Of a DNA stretch of 64,000 nucleotides, positions 10,101 to 18,621 are shown piece by piece. A program made the translations under genes and the position numbers. The DNA is from CAXXOK01 sp964640955 (GTDB lineage: Bacteria; Bacillota; Clostridia; Christensenellales; Aristaeellaceae), in contig CAZXJI010000016.1 of the NCBI GenBank assembly GCA_964640955.1, forward strand, positions 10,561 to 74,560, in the 5' to 3' direction. Each line of letters starts with the position of its first letter. Position 1 is the stretch's first letter. The notes under the pieces are model-generated. The model had not been told where the DNA came from. It saw only the letters and a list, made by a program, of their open reading frames with translations, and ran no database searches.

Positions 10101-11525
10101 TTACGAACCGGAAAACAACGCCGCGGTCAGGCGCGTCACCTTCGGGGCGCGGATCAGGTAATCGGCTTCGCCGTCGATCTCCACGGCGTCGTAAAACGCG
10201 TCGCAGGGATAATAACGCACGGTGGTTTGCGTGCCGTCCCGAAGCGTGAACACGACGGTCGCGATCGCTTCGCCCGAAACCGCGAGGCCGGGGGAAACCG
10301 TATCGAACATCGGGGAGATGATCTGCTGGTAGAGCGCGGTGAAATAATCGCGCGTCGTTTGCAGTCCGTCCACGAGGTAGCCATCGGCGATCGTCGCGTC
10401 CTCCCCCCAGTCGAGGGAAAGCGAGCGCCGCTTTTCACCCGCCTCGACGGTCACGCTTTGGAGGGTGGTCACCGGCACGAGCGCCACGTACTGCTCCAGC
10501 AGGTAATCGGCGGTCATCCGGGCCATAAAAGCGAGGCTCTCCTTGGAGAGGGTGTACACGTCGCCGGAGCGGTCGACGGTCAGGTACGCCGTGCCGTCCG
10601 CCGCGTCGCCGCCGATGGTCAGCTGCGCCATGTACTCGTTTTCGATTACGAAGGTCAGCCGCAGCGCGGGCGAGGACAGGCCGTAGGCGTTCAGCGCCTC
10701 CTCGGTCTGGGCATTGCCCGCGTAGCCGGTCGGGAGCGCTTCGCACACGGCGTTCAGCGCCGCGGTCAGGCGCTCGGTGTTCACGTCGTGGGTCAGGGGC
10801 GAGACCATTTCGTAGGGGATCAGCGCGCTTTCGCCCTCGGCCTTCTGCTGGATCAGCAGCGTTTCCGCTCCGTCCGCCTCAATCTGCACTGCGGTCACCT
10901 GGTCGGCGGTGAAGCCCAGCGACGAAGGCAGGGAGTGCGTGCCGTTCAGCCCGCCGGCAAAGGTATCGTACAGGTCGCTGGGAACCACCCAGGTCCGCCC
11001 GAGTGCCGATACGTAGCACCCGTCCCCCGTCGGCGTCAGGTCGCCCACCGAAACGCTCAGGGGATCGCCATCCGCATAGCGCAGGGTCAGCGTGAACGCC
11101 GGGTCGTCAAGCCCGTAAACCTCGGGCGTCCCCTCGGTGATCTCCGCGGTGGCGGGCAGGTGCTGGGCGCAAAGGAGCATCATCTGCCAGGCATACGTCT
11201 TGAAGCGGAAATCCTCGTTGCCCACCAGCACCACCGGCTGCCCCAGGGCGTTATTGACGCCCAGCAATTCCCCGTTTTCGTAGACCAGGTCGCTGCGCAC
11301 GGCGTAGGGCACCTCGCCGCGCACGGCGACGGTGAGGCTTTCAAACTGCGCCGCGTCCCGCTCGTAGATCATCTGGTAGGCAACGGCGGTTTCGGCGTCC
11401 GCGTCCGCGTCGGCCGTATCGGTCGCGGTCGAAGCCCGGCGGCTTTGCAGGGCCCACAGCACCGCCGTCAGGGACAACAGCGCCGCCAGCGCCAGCACGG
11501 CCGGCTTCCAGTGCCTTTTCAGCAT
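10101..11525 (-). CDS. DUF4340 domain-containing membrane-anchored protein
   Basis: The protein has 474 residues with one N-terminal membrane segment (about 9-28) and a large extracytoplasmic part. Repeated pieces such as YGLDDPAFTLTLRYADG and YGLSSPALRLTFVIEN are typical of DUF4340 repeats. DUF4340 proteins regularly accompany GldG-like proteins and ABC-2 transporters, as here. The gene overlaps the end of the GldG-like gene by 7 bases. The molecular function is unknown; by context it is an extracytoplasmic accessory of the ABC-2 system encoded upstream. A Thr/Ala/Asp-rich stretch follows the membrane anchor. Confidence 0.8.
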   Translation of the reverse strand: MLKRHWKPAVLALAALLSLTAVLWALQSRRASTATDTADADADAETAVAYQMIYERDAAQFESLTVAVRGEVPYAVRSDLVYENGELLGVNNALGQPVVLVGNEDFRFKTYAWQMMLLCAQHLPATAEITEGTPEVYGLDDPAFTLTLRYADGDPLSVSVGDLTPTGDGCYVSALGRTWVVPSDLYDTFAGGLNGTHSLPSSLGFTADQVTAVQIEADGAETLLIQQKAEGESALIPYEMVSPLTHDVNTERLTAALNAVCEALPTGYAGNAQTEEALNAYGLSSPALRLTFVIENEYMAQLTIGGDAADGTAYLTVDRSGDVYTLSKESLAFMARMTADYLLEQYVALVPVTTLQSVTVEAGEKRRSLSLDWGEDATIADGYLVDGLQTTRDYFTALYQQIISPMFDTVSPGLAVSGEAIATVVFTLRDGTQTTVRYYPCDAFYDAVEIDGEADYLIRAPKVTRLTAALFSGS

Positions 11526-12934
11526 GCCCTGCGCCTCCGTATCAGCAGGACGATCGCCCCGGCCAGCGCCACGGCGGCCGGAAGCACCGCGATGCTCAAG
11601 ACCATCGCGCGCTCCTGCTCGGCTTCATCCGCAAAGGTGAGGGCGTGGTTGGGCAGCACCTTGAGGTCCGCGCTGCCGGCCGCCGTCTGCTCCCCGGAAA
11701 GCCAGCCGACGCAGGCGGTGAAAAACGCCAGGTTGTCGCCGGCATCCAGCGCGTCGCCGCCGTCGGTGAACGCCTCGACGCTGGCCAGCTGCACGATGCG
11801 CGCGCCCGCGGAATTTTCCGCGGCGAGTGCCAGGGTCTGCCGCCCGGAAACGTCCCCCGCCTCGAAAACGTACAGGTCGCCGGACGCCAGCTTGCGGTAG
11901 GCCGTGGCCGAGGTGGTCAGGAGCGTTTCGGTCGTCACGTCGCTTCGTAGACTCGGCGGCGCCACGGCGCAGGCGGCGGGGAAGATGAGCCGCTGGGCGA
12001 CGCTCCGGTCGATCTCCGCGTCGGTCGTCAGCGGCACGAGGCGGTCGGGCGCGTCCACGTAGCGCTGCGCGTCGCCCTCCACCGTGCGCCCGCCCTCAAA
12101 GCCCAGCCCGTAGAGCGAAAGAAGGGTCGAAAAGTGCTTGAGCCGCGGCAGGTCGGTATCCGCGCCCACGGCGACGAGCAGCTTGCCGCCGCCGTCCACG
12201 AAGGCGGCGAGCGTCTCCGTTTCCGCCTCGGTCAGGTCGGTTTGCGGATCCAGGATGACCAGCGTATCCTCCACGGCCAATACCGCCTGCGAAAGGGAGA
12301 GCGTCTCCGTTTCAAACCCCGCGGCGGTCAGCGCCAGCTGCACGGTAGTCACGTCCGCACTTTCGCCGTGACCGGTCAGGAACACGGCGCGGGGCGCCTT
12401 CGCCACGGACAGCATCTCCAGCGCGCCCGCGAAGCGAGCGTCGCCGCAGAAGAGGCGGTAGGCTTCGCCGTCCAGCTGTTTTTCGTAGATTAATTGATTG
12501 CTGTCCACCCGCCGCACGCGGTCCGCGTCCGCCGTGGAGACAAAAACGGTGTCGTCGGTCACGGTTTCCCCGCTCGCGTTGAGCGGGGCGAATACGTAGG
12601 GACGGGCGTCGGGGTCGACCACCCGCACGGAAACGAACGGGCTTTCGGCGGCATACTTGGCCAGCAGCTCGTCCAACAGGTCGCCAAGCTCGCTCTGCAC
12701 GCCCGTGCGACGCGCGACGGTGAAGGTTACGTCTGCCGTAAGGCCGTCCAGCGCCGTCCGGGAACGCTCGGAAAGCGCCGTAACCCGGTCGGGCGACAGG
12801 TCCAGCCGGAGGTAAGCGGCGTCATCCGCGGCCTCCAGCCCGAGGTTCAAGGCGACCAGCCCGCAGAGCACGACCAGCGCGAGCGCCCAGGCGAAGCCCC
12901 GCGAGGCGAGGCGGTACTTTGCGTTTTTATTCAT
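11519..12934 (-). CDS. GldG-like auxiliary protein of an ABC-2 transport system
   Basis: The protein has 471 residues: an N-terminal membrane segment (about 12-33), a long extracytoplasmic region and a C-terminal membrane segment (AMVLSIAVLPAAVALAGAI near residues 443-461). The extracytoplasmic part has the GldG/ABC_transp_aux pattern, including AVFLTGHGES and an LVILDPQTDLTEAE segment. GldG works with GldA and GldF in gliding bacteroidetes; homologues in non-gliding Bacillota are of unknown function. The reading frame is open further upstream, but MNKNAKYRL at 12934 is chosen. It is followed directly by the membrane anchor and lies 5 bases after the permease stop. Confidence 0.8.
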   Translation of the reverse strand: MNKNAKYRLASRGFAWALALVVLCGLVALNLGLEAADDAAYLRLDLSPDRVTALSERSRTALDGLTADVTFTVARRTGVQSELGDLLDELLAKYAAESPFVSVRVVDPDARPYVFAPLNASGETVTDDTVFVSTADADRVRRVDSNQLIYEKQLDGEAYRLFCGDARFAGALEMLSVAKAPRAVFLTGHGESADVTTVQLALTAAGFETETLSLSQAVLAVEDTLVILDPQTDLTEAETETLAAFVDGGGKLLVAVGADTDLPRLKHFSTLLSLYGLGFEGGRTVEGDAQRYVDAPDRLVPLTTDAEIDRSVAQRLIFPAACAVAPPSLRSDVTTETLLTTSATAYRKLASGDLYVFEAGDVSGRQTLALAAENSAGARIVQLASVEAFTDGGDALDAGDNLAFFTACVGWLSGEQTAAGSADLKVLPNHALTFADEAEQERAMVLSIAVLPAAVALAGAIVLLIRRRRAC

Positions 12935-12939
12935 GCCGC

Positions 12940-13665
12940 TCACCCCTTCGCCCATCTGCGCCGCGAAACCGCCAGCCCGCTCAGCATAAGCATAAACCCG
13001 CTGAAGGACAGGAAGTAAACGATCTGGGAAAGCCCCACCACGCCGTTTTGGAAGGTGGCGTAGCGCGCCGAGAGCGAAAGCCGGCTGAGCACCGCGTACG
13101 CGCCCGCCAGGTAGCTTGCGCCCAGCTGGGGAAGCACGTAGGTTTCCACAAGGTACATGAGCATGTTGACCCCCAGCGTCAGTACCCCGGCGCTGACCTG
13201 GCTTACGCACAGCGAGCTCATCAGCACGCCCACCGAGAGCGTGCACAGGTTCATGAAGAAAAAGCCGATCTCCGCCGCGACCGCCGTGCCGGGATCGACG
13301 CCGGCGTAGGGGGAAACGAGCAGCGGGAAGTAAAGCGTCAGGATCAGCGCCGCAAGCAGCATCGTGTAAGCCGCCAGCGCCTTGCCCAGCACGATCTGCG
13401 CGACCGAAAGCGGCGAGGTAAGCAGCAGCTGGTCGGTATGGCTTCGGCGCTCCTCCGCCATGAGCCGCATGGTCAGAAGCGGCGCGATGAGCATAAAGGG
13501 CAGCCGCATGCCGGACAGCAGCACGTATACGCTCGCCCCGCCGCCCGCCCGGATGCCGTAGAAGGCGAACATCAGCCCGCACAGCAGCGTGAACATGCCC
13601 AAAAACAGGTATCCCATCGGCGTTTTGAAGTACTGGCCCATTTCCCGTTTCCACACGGCGGTCAT
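12940..13665 (-). CDS. ABC-2 type permease (GldF-like)
   Basis: A 241-residue membrane protein with six hydrophobic segments. It begins MTAVWKREMGQYFKTPMGY, the typical N-terminus of ABC-2 family permeases of the GldF/NosY type. It overlaps the ATPase gene by 4 bases and lies 5 bases before the GldG-like gene, so the three products very likely form one complex. Transport direction (export) is inferred from the family; the substrate is unknown. Confidence 0.82.
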   Translation of the reverse strand: MTAVWKREMGQYFKTPMGYLFLGMFTLLCGLMFAFYGIRAGGGASVYVLLSGMRLPFMLIAPLLTMRLMAEERRSHTDQLLLTSPLSVAQIVLGKALAAYTMLLAALILTLYFPLLVSPYAGVDPGTAVAAEIGFFFMNLCTLSVGVLMSSLCVSQVSAGVLTLGVNMLMYLVETYVLPQLGASYLAGAYAVLSRLSLSARYATFQNGVVGLSQIVYFLSFSGFMLMLSGLAVSRRRWAKG

Positions 13666-14606
13666 ACGCGCGCCTCGCTTTCCGCGCCGGTCGTCAGGTC
13701 GAAAAACACGCTTTCCAGCGGGGTTTCGACGGGCTTGAGCATGAGCAGGGCGGCGTTCTGTCCGGCGAACAGCCTGAAGAGCGCCGCGCGCACGTCCGCG
13801 CCCTCCGCCGGTTCTACGCGCAGCTCCGTGCAGCCGGCTTCCTTCTGCGGCAGTTCCTTCACGCGTTTCACGCCCGGCAGCGCCGCGACCGCTTCGGCCA
13901 TCCCGGCGCGGAACGGGTAGCGCAGCGCGAGCGCGCCGCTCCCGTCCGCGAGCAGCCGTTCCAGCTTATCCTGTTTCACCACGCAGCCGCGATCCAGCAC
14001 GACGAGAGTCCCGCACAGGTCCTGCACCTCGCCGAGGATGTGGGAGGAAACGATCACCGCGTGCCCTTCGGCGTAGGCCCGTATCACCTCGCGCATCTGC
14101 GCGATCTGCGTGGGGTCGAGCCCCGCGCTGGGTTCGTCCAGGATCAGCGCTTCGGGCGAGCCCAGCAGCGCCTGCGCCAGCCCCACGCGCTGGCGGTAGC
14201 CCTTGGAAAGGTGCCGTACCAGCCTGCGCCGATGGTCGCCCGCCTCCACGCGCTCCAGCGCCGCGTCGATCTCCGCCCGCCGCCGGGAACGGGGGATTTT
14301 CTTGATCTCGGCGGCGAAGGCGAGCGACTCGCCCACCGTCATGTCCCCGTAGAGGGGCGGCACCTCCGGCAGGTAGCCGATGCGGGCCTTCACGTAGCCC
14401 GGGTCGGCCAGCAGGCTGACGCCGTCGAGCGTTACGTCGCCCTCCGTGGGGCCGATGTACCCCGTCAGCAGGTTCATCAGCGTGCTTTTCCCCGCGCCGT
14501 TTCGGCCCAGAAGGCCCACGATCTCGCCCTTCCCGACGTCTACGGACACGTTCGTGAGCGCCGGAAACGCGCCGTAGCGCTTGCTGAGCCCTGTGGCTGC
14601 CAACAT
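13662..14606 (-). CDS. ABC transporter ATP-binding protein (GldA-like)
   Basis: The protein has 314 residues. Walker A GRNGAGKST is near residue 34, the signature is LSKGYRQRVGLAQALL, and Walker B is ALILDEPSAGLD followed by the H-loop SSH. The C-terminal 90 residues are the extra domain found in ATPases of ABC-2 exporters such as GldA and CcmA-like proteins. The ATG is only 2 bases after the stop of the AraC regulator gene, and its ribosome-binding site (GGGAGAG) lies inside that gene. This implies cotranscription of the exporter with the sugar-uptake cassette upstream. Confidence 0.85.
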   Translation of the reverse strand: MLAATGLSKRYGAFPALTNVSVDVGKGEIVGLLGRNGAGKSTLMNLLTGYIGPTEGDVTLDGVSLLADPGYVKARIGYLPEVPPLYGDMTVGESLAFAAEIKKIPRSRRRAEIDAALERVEAGDHRRRLVRHLSKGYRQRVGLAQALLGSPEALILDEPSAGLDPTQIAQMREVIRAYAEGHAVIVSSHILGEVQDLCGTLVVLDRGCVVKQDKLERLLADGSGALALRYPFRAGMAEAVAALPGVKRVKELPQKEAGCTELRVEPAEGADVRAALFRLFAGQNAALLMLKPVETPLESVFFDLTTGAESEARV

Positions 14607-14608
14607 GC

Positions 14609-16825
14609 TTACTTCTCTCCCTCTTTGAGGCTGTGCCGGTATTGCAGCGGGGTGATGGACGCATACTGCTTAAAACGGCGTATGAAGCCTGAAGAATCGT
14701 AATAACCGACGGCGGCGCTGACGTCCTTGATGGTCTCGTCCGTCTGGGCGAGCAGCTCCTTGGCCCTTTCCATGCGCAGCATCAGCAGGTAATCGGACGG
14801 GCTGATCTGCGTCAGTTCCTTGAAGGACATGGAAAGCTTGGCCGTGCTCAGGCCGTAGCGGTCGGCCAGCCACGTCATGGACAGGTCGGGGTCGGTGAAG
14901 TGGTCGTTGATGTATTCCACCACCTGCCGGATGGCGTTTTGCTCGTCGCCGGGCTCGATGGGCGTTTTGGCCAGTATGCCGTGGCACAGCGTGCGCAGGA
15001 GGTTGTCCAGATCGTTGATGGAGTGGCAGCTGGAAAGCGTGAACACGTTGTAGATGTTCAGCGTCCCCAGCGCGATCTCCCCGCTTACGTTGCCCAGGAT
15101 CGTATCGATAATATCGTTGTAAATCATCCGGAAAGCGAACAGCGACATGCTCGTGCGCTTCAGGAACAGCATCAGGTCGGTAATCTTCTGGTCGAGCTGG
15201 GCGGGGCTCCCCGAGCGCAGCGCCTGGCTGATCATGTCGGAATAGCAGCGGGCGCGGGGCAGGATATCCGCCACGTCCACGGTGATGTCGCTGAAGCGCA
15301 GCACCCGCTCGTCGCCCATGACCAGGCGGTTGTCGTAGGCGGCGGCCGCCTCCAGGTAGGCCGTGGACGCGGCCTGGAACTGGCCGTGCGCGTTGCTGAC
15401 CGCCACGGCGGCCTGCCGGGCCACGGCCTTGCCGTCGGTCAGCAGCGTGCGGGCGAAGGCGTCCAGCGCCTGCCCGTCGTCGAAGAAAAGCAGGTATAAA
15501 TGCTGGTCGTAGGCGATCAGGTCGATGCCCTGCCCCGTCACCAGCCCGCTTTCGCCCAGCGGGCTTTCGCCGACGTCCATGGGGCGCACCAGCTTATCGG
15601 TAGCGCCGCTCAACACCACGGCCATCAGCGGCCGGTCGATGGAGAGCCCCACCGCTTCCGCCGCGCGCACCGCCTGCTCCCGCGTGGTGTAGCGCCCCTT
15701 CATGAAGTCCATCACGAAGGTGCTTTTGCGCATGGGCAGGGAGTCGTCCAGGCTGGTGGACAGCGCGACGTTCTGGCCGATGAGCGTCTGCACCCCGGCC
15801 TGAATATCCCCGATGGGGTCGCGCGTCTTGTTCCCCTTGGAAACGAGCGAATCGCGCAGTTCCAGTATGGGCCCGTAATTCTTGCGCGTCAGCGCGTACA
15901 CCAGCGGCAGGCACAGCGCCAGCAGAAGCAGCACCACCATGGCGAACTGGCTCAGCCCGCTTCGCACGCTCAGCTCCACCCGGCTCATGGGCAGCACGCT
16001 CACGTAGCGCATGCCCTGGCTTTCCCCCTCGACCGACAAAAGCAGGTAACGGACGCCGTCCACCGTGATTTCCGCCGTGGAGCCGCTTTCCGCGGCCGTC
16101 TCCACCGTCTCCTCCGGCAGGGTCAGCGGGCCGCTCTGTGCCAGCACCCCGCCGGAATAGAGGATGTAGGTGTTGGCCTCGTCCTCGATGGCGTCCTTCA
16201 GCAGGCCCTGGTAGGTGGCGTCCTTGATCATGAACATCAGCGTCCCGATGGCGTTCTGGTAATGCTCGCCCAGCGGAATGAGCACCGTCGCCATCCGGCT
16301 TTCGCCGCCGTCCAGCAGCGGGCTTTCCACCTGCTGGCAGGGCAGCACCGTAACGCGATTGCAGGTCATCAAAAGCGTATAGAGCGCATCGGGGGTCACC
16401 TGCTCGAAACGCACGATGGAATTCAGGAACATGGAAAGCTGGATGGAGCTTACGGAGGAATACAGGTACTCGTCGTCCCGGAAAAACAAAAAGAACTGGT
16501 CGCAGAAATCGTTGGTCACCGTATACGGGGCGATCTGACGCATCAGTTCGTACGCCTCTTCGGGATGCTCGGAAAACACGAAGGGCTTGATGTAGGGCGA
16601 CAGGCTCATCTGCTCGGCGGTGTTGACGATGGCGTTTAGGTATCGCTCGTGCTGGTAGCACAGGCGGTTGAGGCGGTTCAGGCCGCTTTCCACAACCTCC
16701 TTGCGCATGGCGGCGCTGTAGGTATAATAGGTGTAAAAGCTGAAGCCGGCGAAAATCACCCCGATCACCAGCAGGTAGCCCAGCGCGAAGCGCAGGACGG
16801 ACGTGCCGCTTTTGAGCTTACTCAT
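14609..16825 (-). CDS. membrane-anchored AraC-family transcriptional regulator
   Basis: The protein has 738 residues. A first membrane segment (about 10-33) and a second (about 285-307, LSQFAMVVLLLLALCLPLVY) enclose an extracellular sensor region. A cytoplasmic linker leads to a C-terminal AraC HTH_18 domain (about residues 635-738) containing YGLSTAKLSMSFKE and a second helix-turn-helix around VGYYDSSGFIRRFKQY. This single-protein sensor plus DNA-binder design is common beside LplB/YtcP sugar transporters in clostridia and usually activates them. The ATG at 16825 has GGGAGGG about 6 bases upstream and overlaps the stop of the binding-protein gene by 8 bases (ATGAGTAA). An upstream in-frame start at 16882 is less likely. 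Confidence 0.85.
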   Translation of the reverse strand: MSKLKSGTSVLRFALGYLLVIGVIFAGFSFYTYYTYSAAMRKEVVESGLNRLNRLCYQHERYLNAIVNTAEQMSLSPYIKPFVFSEHPEEAYELMRQIAPYTVTNDFCDQFFLFFRDDEYLYSSVSSIQLSMFLNSIVRFEQVTPDALYTLLMTCNRVTVLPCQQVESPLLDGGESRMATVLIPLGEHYQNAIGTLMFMIKDATYQGLLKDAIEDEANTYILYSGGVLAQSGPLTLPEETVETAAESGSTAEITVDGVRYLLLSVEGESQGMRYVSVLPMSRVELSVRSGLSQFAMVVLLLLALCLPLVYALTRKNYGPILELRDSLVSKGNKTRDPIGDIQAGVQTLIGQNVALSTSLDDSLPMRKSTFVMDFMKGRYTTREQAVRAAEAVGLSIDRPLMAVVLSGATDKLVRPMDVGESPLGESGLVTGQGIDLIAYDQHLYLLFFDDGQALDAFARTLLTDGKAVARQAAVAVSNAHGQFQAASTAYLEAAAAYDNRLVMGDERVLRFSDITVDVADILPRARCYSDMISQALRSGSPAQLDQKITDLMLFLKRTSMSLFAFRMIYNDIIDTILGNVSGEIALGTLNIYNVFTLSSCHSINDLDNLLRTLCHGILAKTPIEPGDEQNAIRQVVEYINDHFTDPDLSMTWLADRYGLSTAKLSMSFKELTQISPSDYLLMLRMERAKELLAQTDETIKDVSAAVGYYDSSGFIRRFKQYASITPLQYRHSLKEGEK

Positions 16826-18383
16826 GCGCGCCCTCCCGGTAACGTTCGTACACCGTCTGGTAGAGGGACACGTATTCCTCAACGCCCGCGGAAAGCAGGC
16901 TTTGCCGATACGCGGCCCAGCTCTCGTCGGTCACGCCCTGGGCGATGAAGGAAACCAGTCCGCTGTTGATCTCGTTTTCCAGCTCGGTTTTCAACTCCTG
17001 GATGCGCTTGCTTTCCTCCGAGGTTTTGGAGGCGACGACGGTCAGCAGTTGGAAGGAGTTTTGCTCCATCACGCCGCTTTCTTCGTAGTACTCGCTGTAA
17101 CCCTGCTTTTCCAGCCGGTGGGAGGCGGGCACGTACACCTGGCTGTAGTAGCTGGGCGGGGCGAAGAACTGCCCGCAGATGACCGGCACGATGGAGTACA
17201 GCTCGTTATCCGCGGGGATGTACTTGACCGTATACTTGCCGCTGTCGTCCACCGCAAGCGTGTCCCCCAGCGGGCCGTTCTGGGAGACCATCATGGTTTC
17301 GGTGTCGAACTGGGCGTCCAGCCAGCGGAGCGAATCCTCCACGTGCCGGTTGCTTACGGTCAGCGCCGCGCCGAACTCCACCGTGTCCATGATGCGGCTG
17401 ACCTTCGCCCGATAACCATCGGCGGACACGGGCAAAACGCACTCGAACTGGTCGGCGATCTCGGGCTTGAGCACCGAGTTGGACAGCCGCCAGTACGTAA
17501 AGAACCCGGCGATGCCCTGGTTGACCTTCGCGCCCCAAAGGTTCACGCTCTGCGTAATGCACTCGATGTCCATCAGCTTTTCCTCGCACAGCGTGTGCAG
17601 CCACTGCGCGCATTCGCGAAAGCCGTCCGCAAGCGCCGGGCAGTAGACCGTTCCGTCGTCGTCCAGGCAGATGAAATACTCGTTCATCGGCACGCCCCAG
17701 AAGGCGAAGGCGTTGTACAGCCCGGCGTTGTTCTCGTTGAAAATGGCCTCGTAAGGCACCTCGTCCCGAAGACCGTTGCCGTTGGGGTCGCCGTCGCGGA
17801 AGGCGCGCAGCACCTCGGTCAGCTCCTCCACGGTCGTGGGCACCTCGAGGTTCAGCTTTGTAAGCCAGTCTTTGTTGATGAAAAAATGCCCGTTGGTGTT
17901 GACCCCCTGGGAAATGAGAAAGCCGACGTAATAGCTGTGCCCGTCCGAGGAGGGGATGGAGTCGCCCGCGCCGTCCAGGTTGAGGCGGGAGGCGTAATGG
18001 GGCATGTATTGGGGGATCAGCGTTTCCAGCGGGATCAGCAGATGCTGGCTTACGCCGTATTCCTCCACGTCCAAGCTGCCGCGCAGGATCAGGTCGTTGT
18101 AATGGCCGGAGGCGAACATGAGGTTCAGCTTGCTGTCCCAGTCGGCCTGCTTTACCTCGTCGAAATCCACGTGCACGCCGGTCTGCTTTTCCAGTTCATT
18201 AAAAAACCAGAGGTTGGAAAAATCGATGGCCTGGCTGTCCAGCTCGAACTGCAGCGCCGTCAGGCTGACGGTGGGCTGCGCCGGGTCCGCTGCGCCGGTG
18301 TCGGCGGCGGTCGAACAGGCGCACAGCAAAAACAGCAGCGACGAAAGCAGCGTCGCCAGCAACCAGACGCGGCCTGCGCGCAT
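16818..18383 (-). CDS. sugar ABC transporter substrate-binding lipoprotein
   Basis: A 521-residue extracellular solute-binding protein, family 1 (LplA-like). The leader ends in a lipobox, LLFLLCAC, with the lipidated cysteine near residue 22-24; it is the only binding protein in this window with a convincing lipobox. It is a close paralogue of the product of the next gene upstream (18622-20175), sharing blocks such as LWFFNELEKQTGVHVDF and VPTTVEELTEVLRAF. The start 18383 (MRAGRVW) is chosen because GGAAGGGGG lies about 9 bases upstream and the signal peptide then begins directly. Alternatives at 18392 and 18425 exist. It precedes and overlaps the AraC regulator gene. Confidence 0.83.
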   Translation of the reverse strand: MRAGRVWLLATLLSSLLFLLCACSTAADTGAADPAQPTVSLTALQFELDSQAIDFSNLWFFNELEKQTGVHVDFDEVKQADWDSKLNLMFASGHYNDLILRGSLDVEEYGVSQHLLIPLETLIPQYMPHYASRLNLDGAGDSIPSSDGHSYYVGFLISQGVNTNGHFFINKDWLTKLNLEVPTTVEELTEVLRAFRDGDPNGNGLRDEVPYEAIFNENNAGLYNAFAFWGVPMNEYFICLDDDGTVYCPALADGFRECAQWLHTLCEEKLMDIECITQSVNLWGAKVNQGIAGFFTYWRLSNSVLKPEIADQFECVLPVSADGYRAKVSRIMDTVEFGAALTVSNRHVEDSLRWLDAQFDTETMMVSQNGPLGDTLAVDDSGKYTVKYIPADNELYSIVPVICGQFFAPPSYYSQVYVPASHRLEKQGYSEYYEESGVMEQNSFQLLTVVASKTSEESKRIQELKTELENEINSGLVSFIAQGVTDESWAAYRQSLLSAGVEEYVSLYQTVYERYREGAHE

Positions 18384-18539
18384 ATCGGCCATCCCCCTTC
18401 CGCAATCCAAATAAACGGACTTCATCGCCGCGCGAGCAGGCCCGTGCGGCGATGTTTCCTGCGATTCTCTCTCGGTTTGCGCCGCGCCCATCATACCATA
18501 ACGTTCAGGACGCGGCAAGCGTGCGCCTTCCCCGCCCGG

Positions 18540-18563
18540 GGAGGGCGCCGGGCGGCGCCCTCC
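18540..18563 (-). other. intercistronic stem-loop between the two binding-protein genes
   Basis: GGAGGGCGCC (18540-18549) pairs with GGCGCCCTCC (18554-18563) over a 4-base loop, in the 238-base gap between the tandem binding-protein genes. No T-run follows. Such hairpins after highly expressed binding-protein genes commonly protect the upstream mRNA or reduce downstream expression; that role here is inferred. Confidence 0.45.
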
Positions 18564-18621
18564 GAAGGGGGAAAGGGGATTCCCGGCCCGGGCGCGCGGC
18601 CCGGAACCGGGAGGGGGAAGG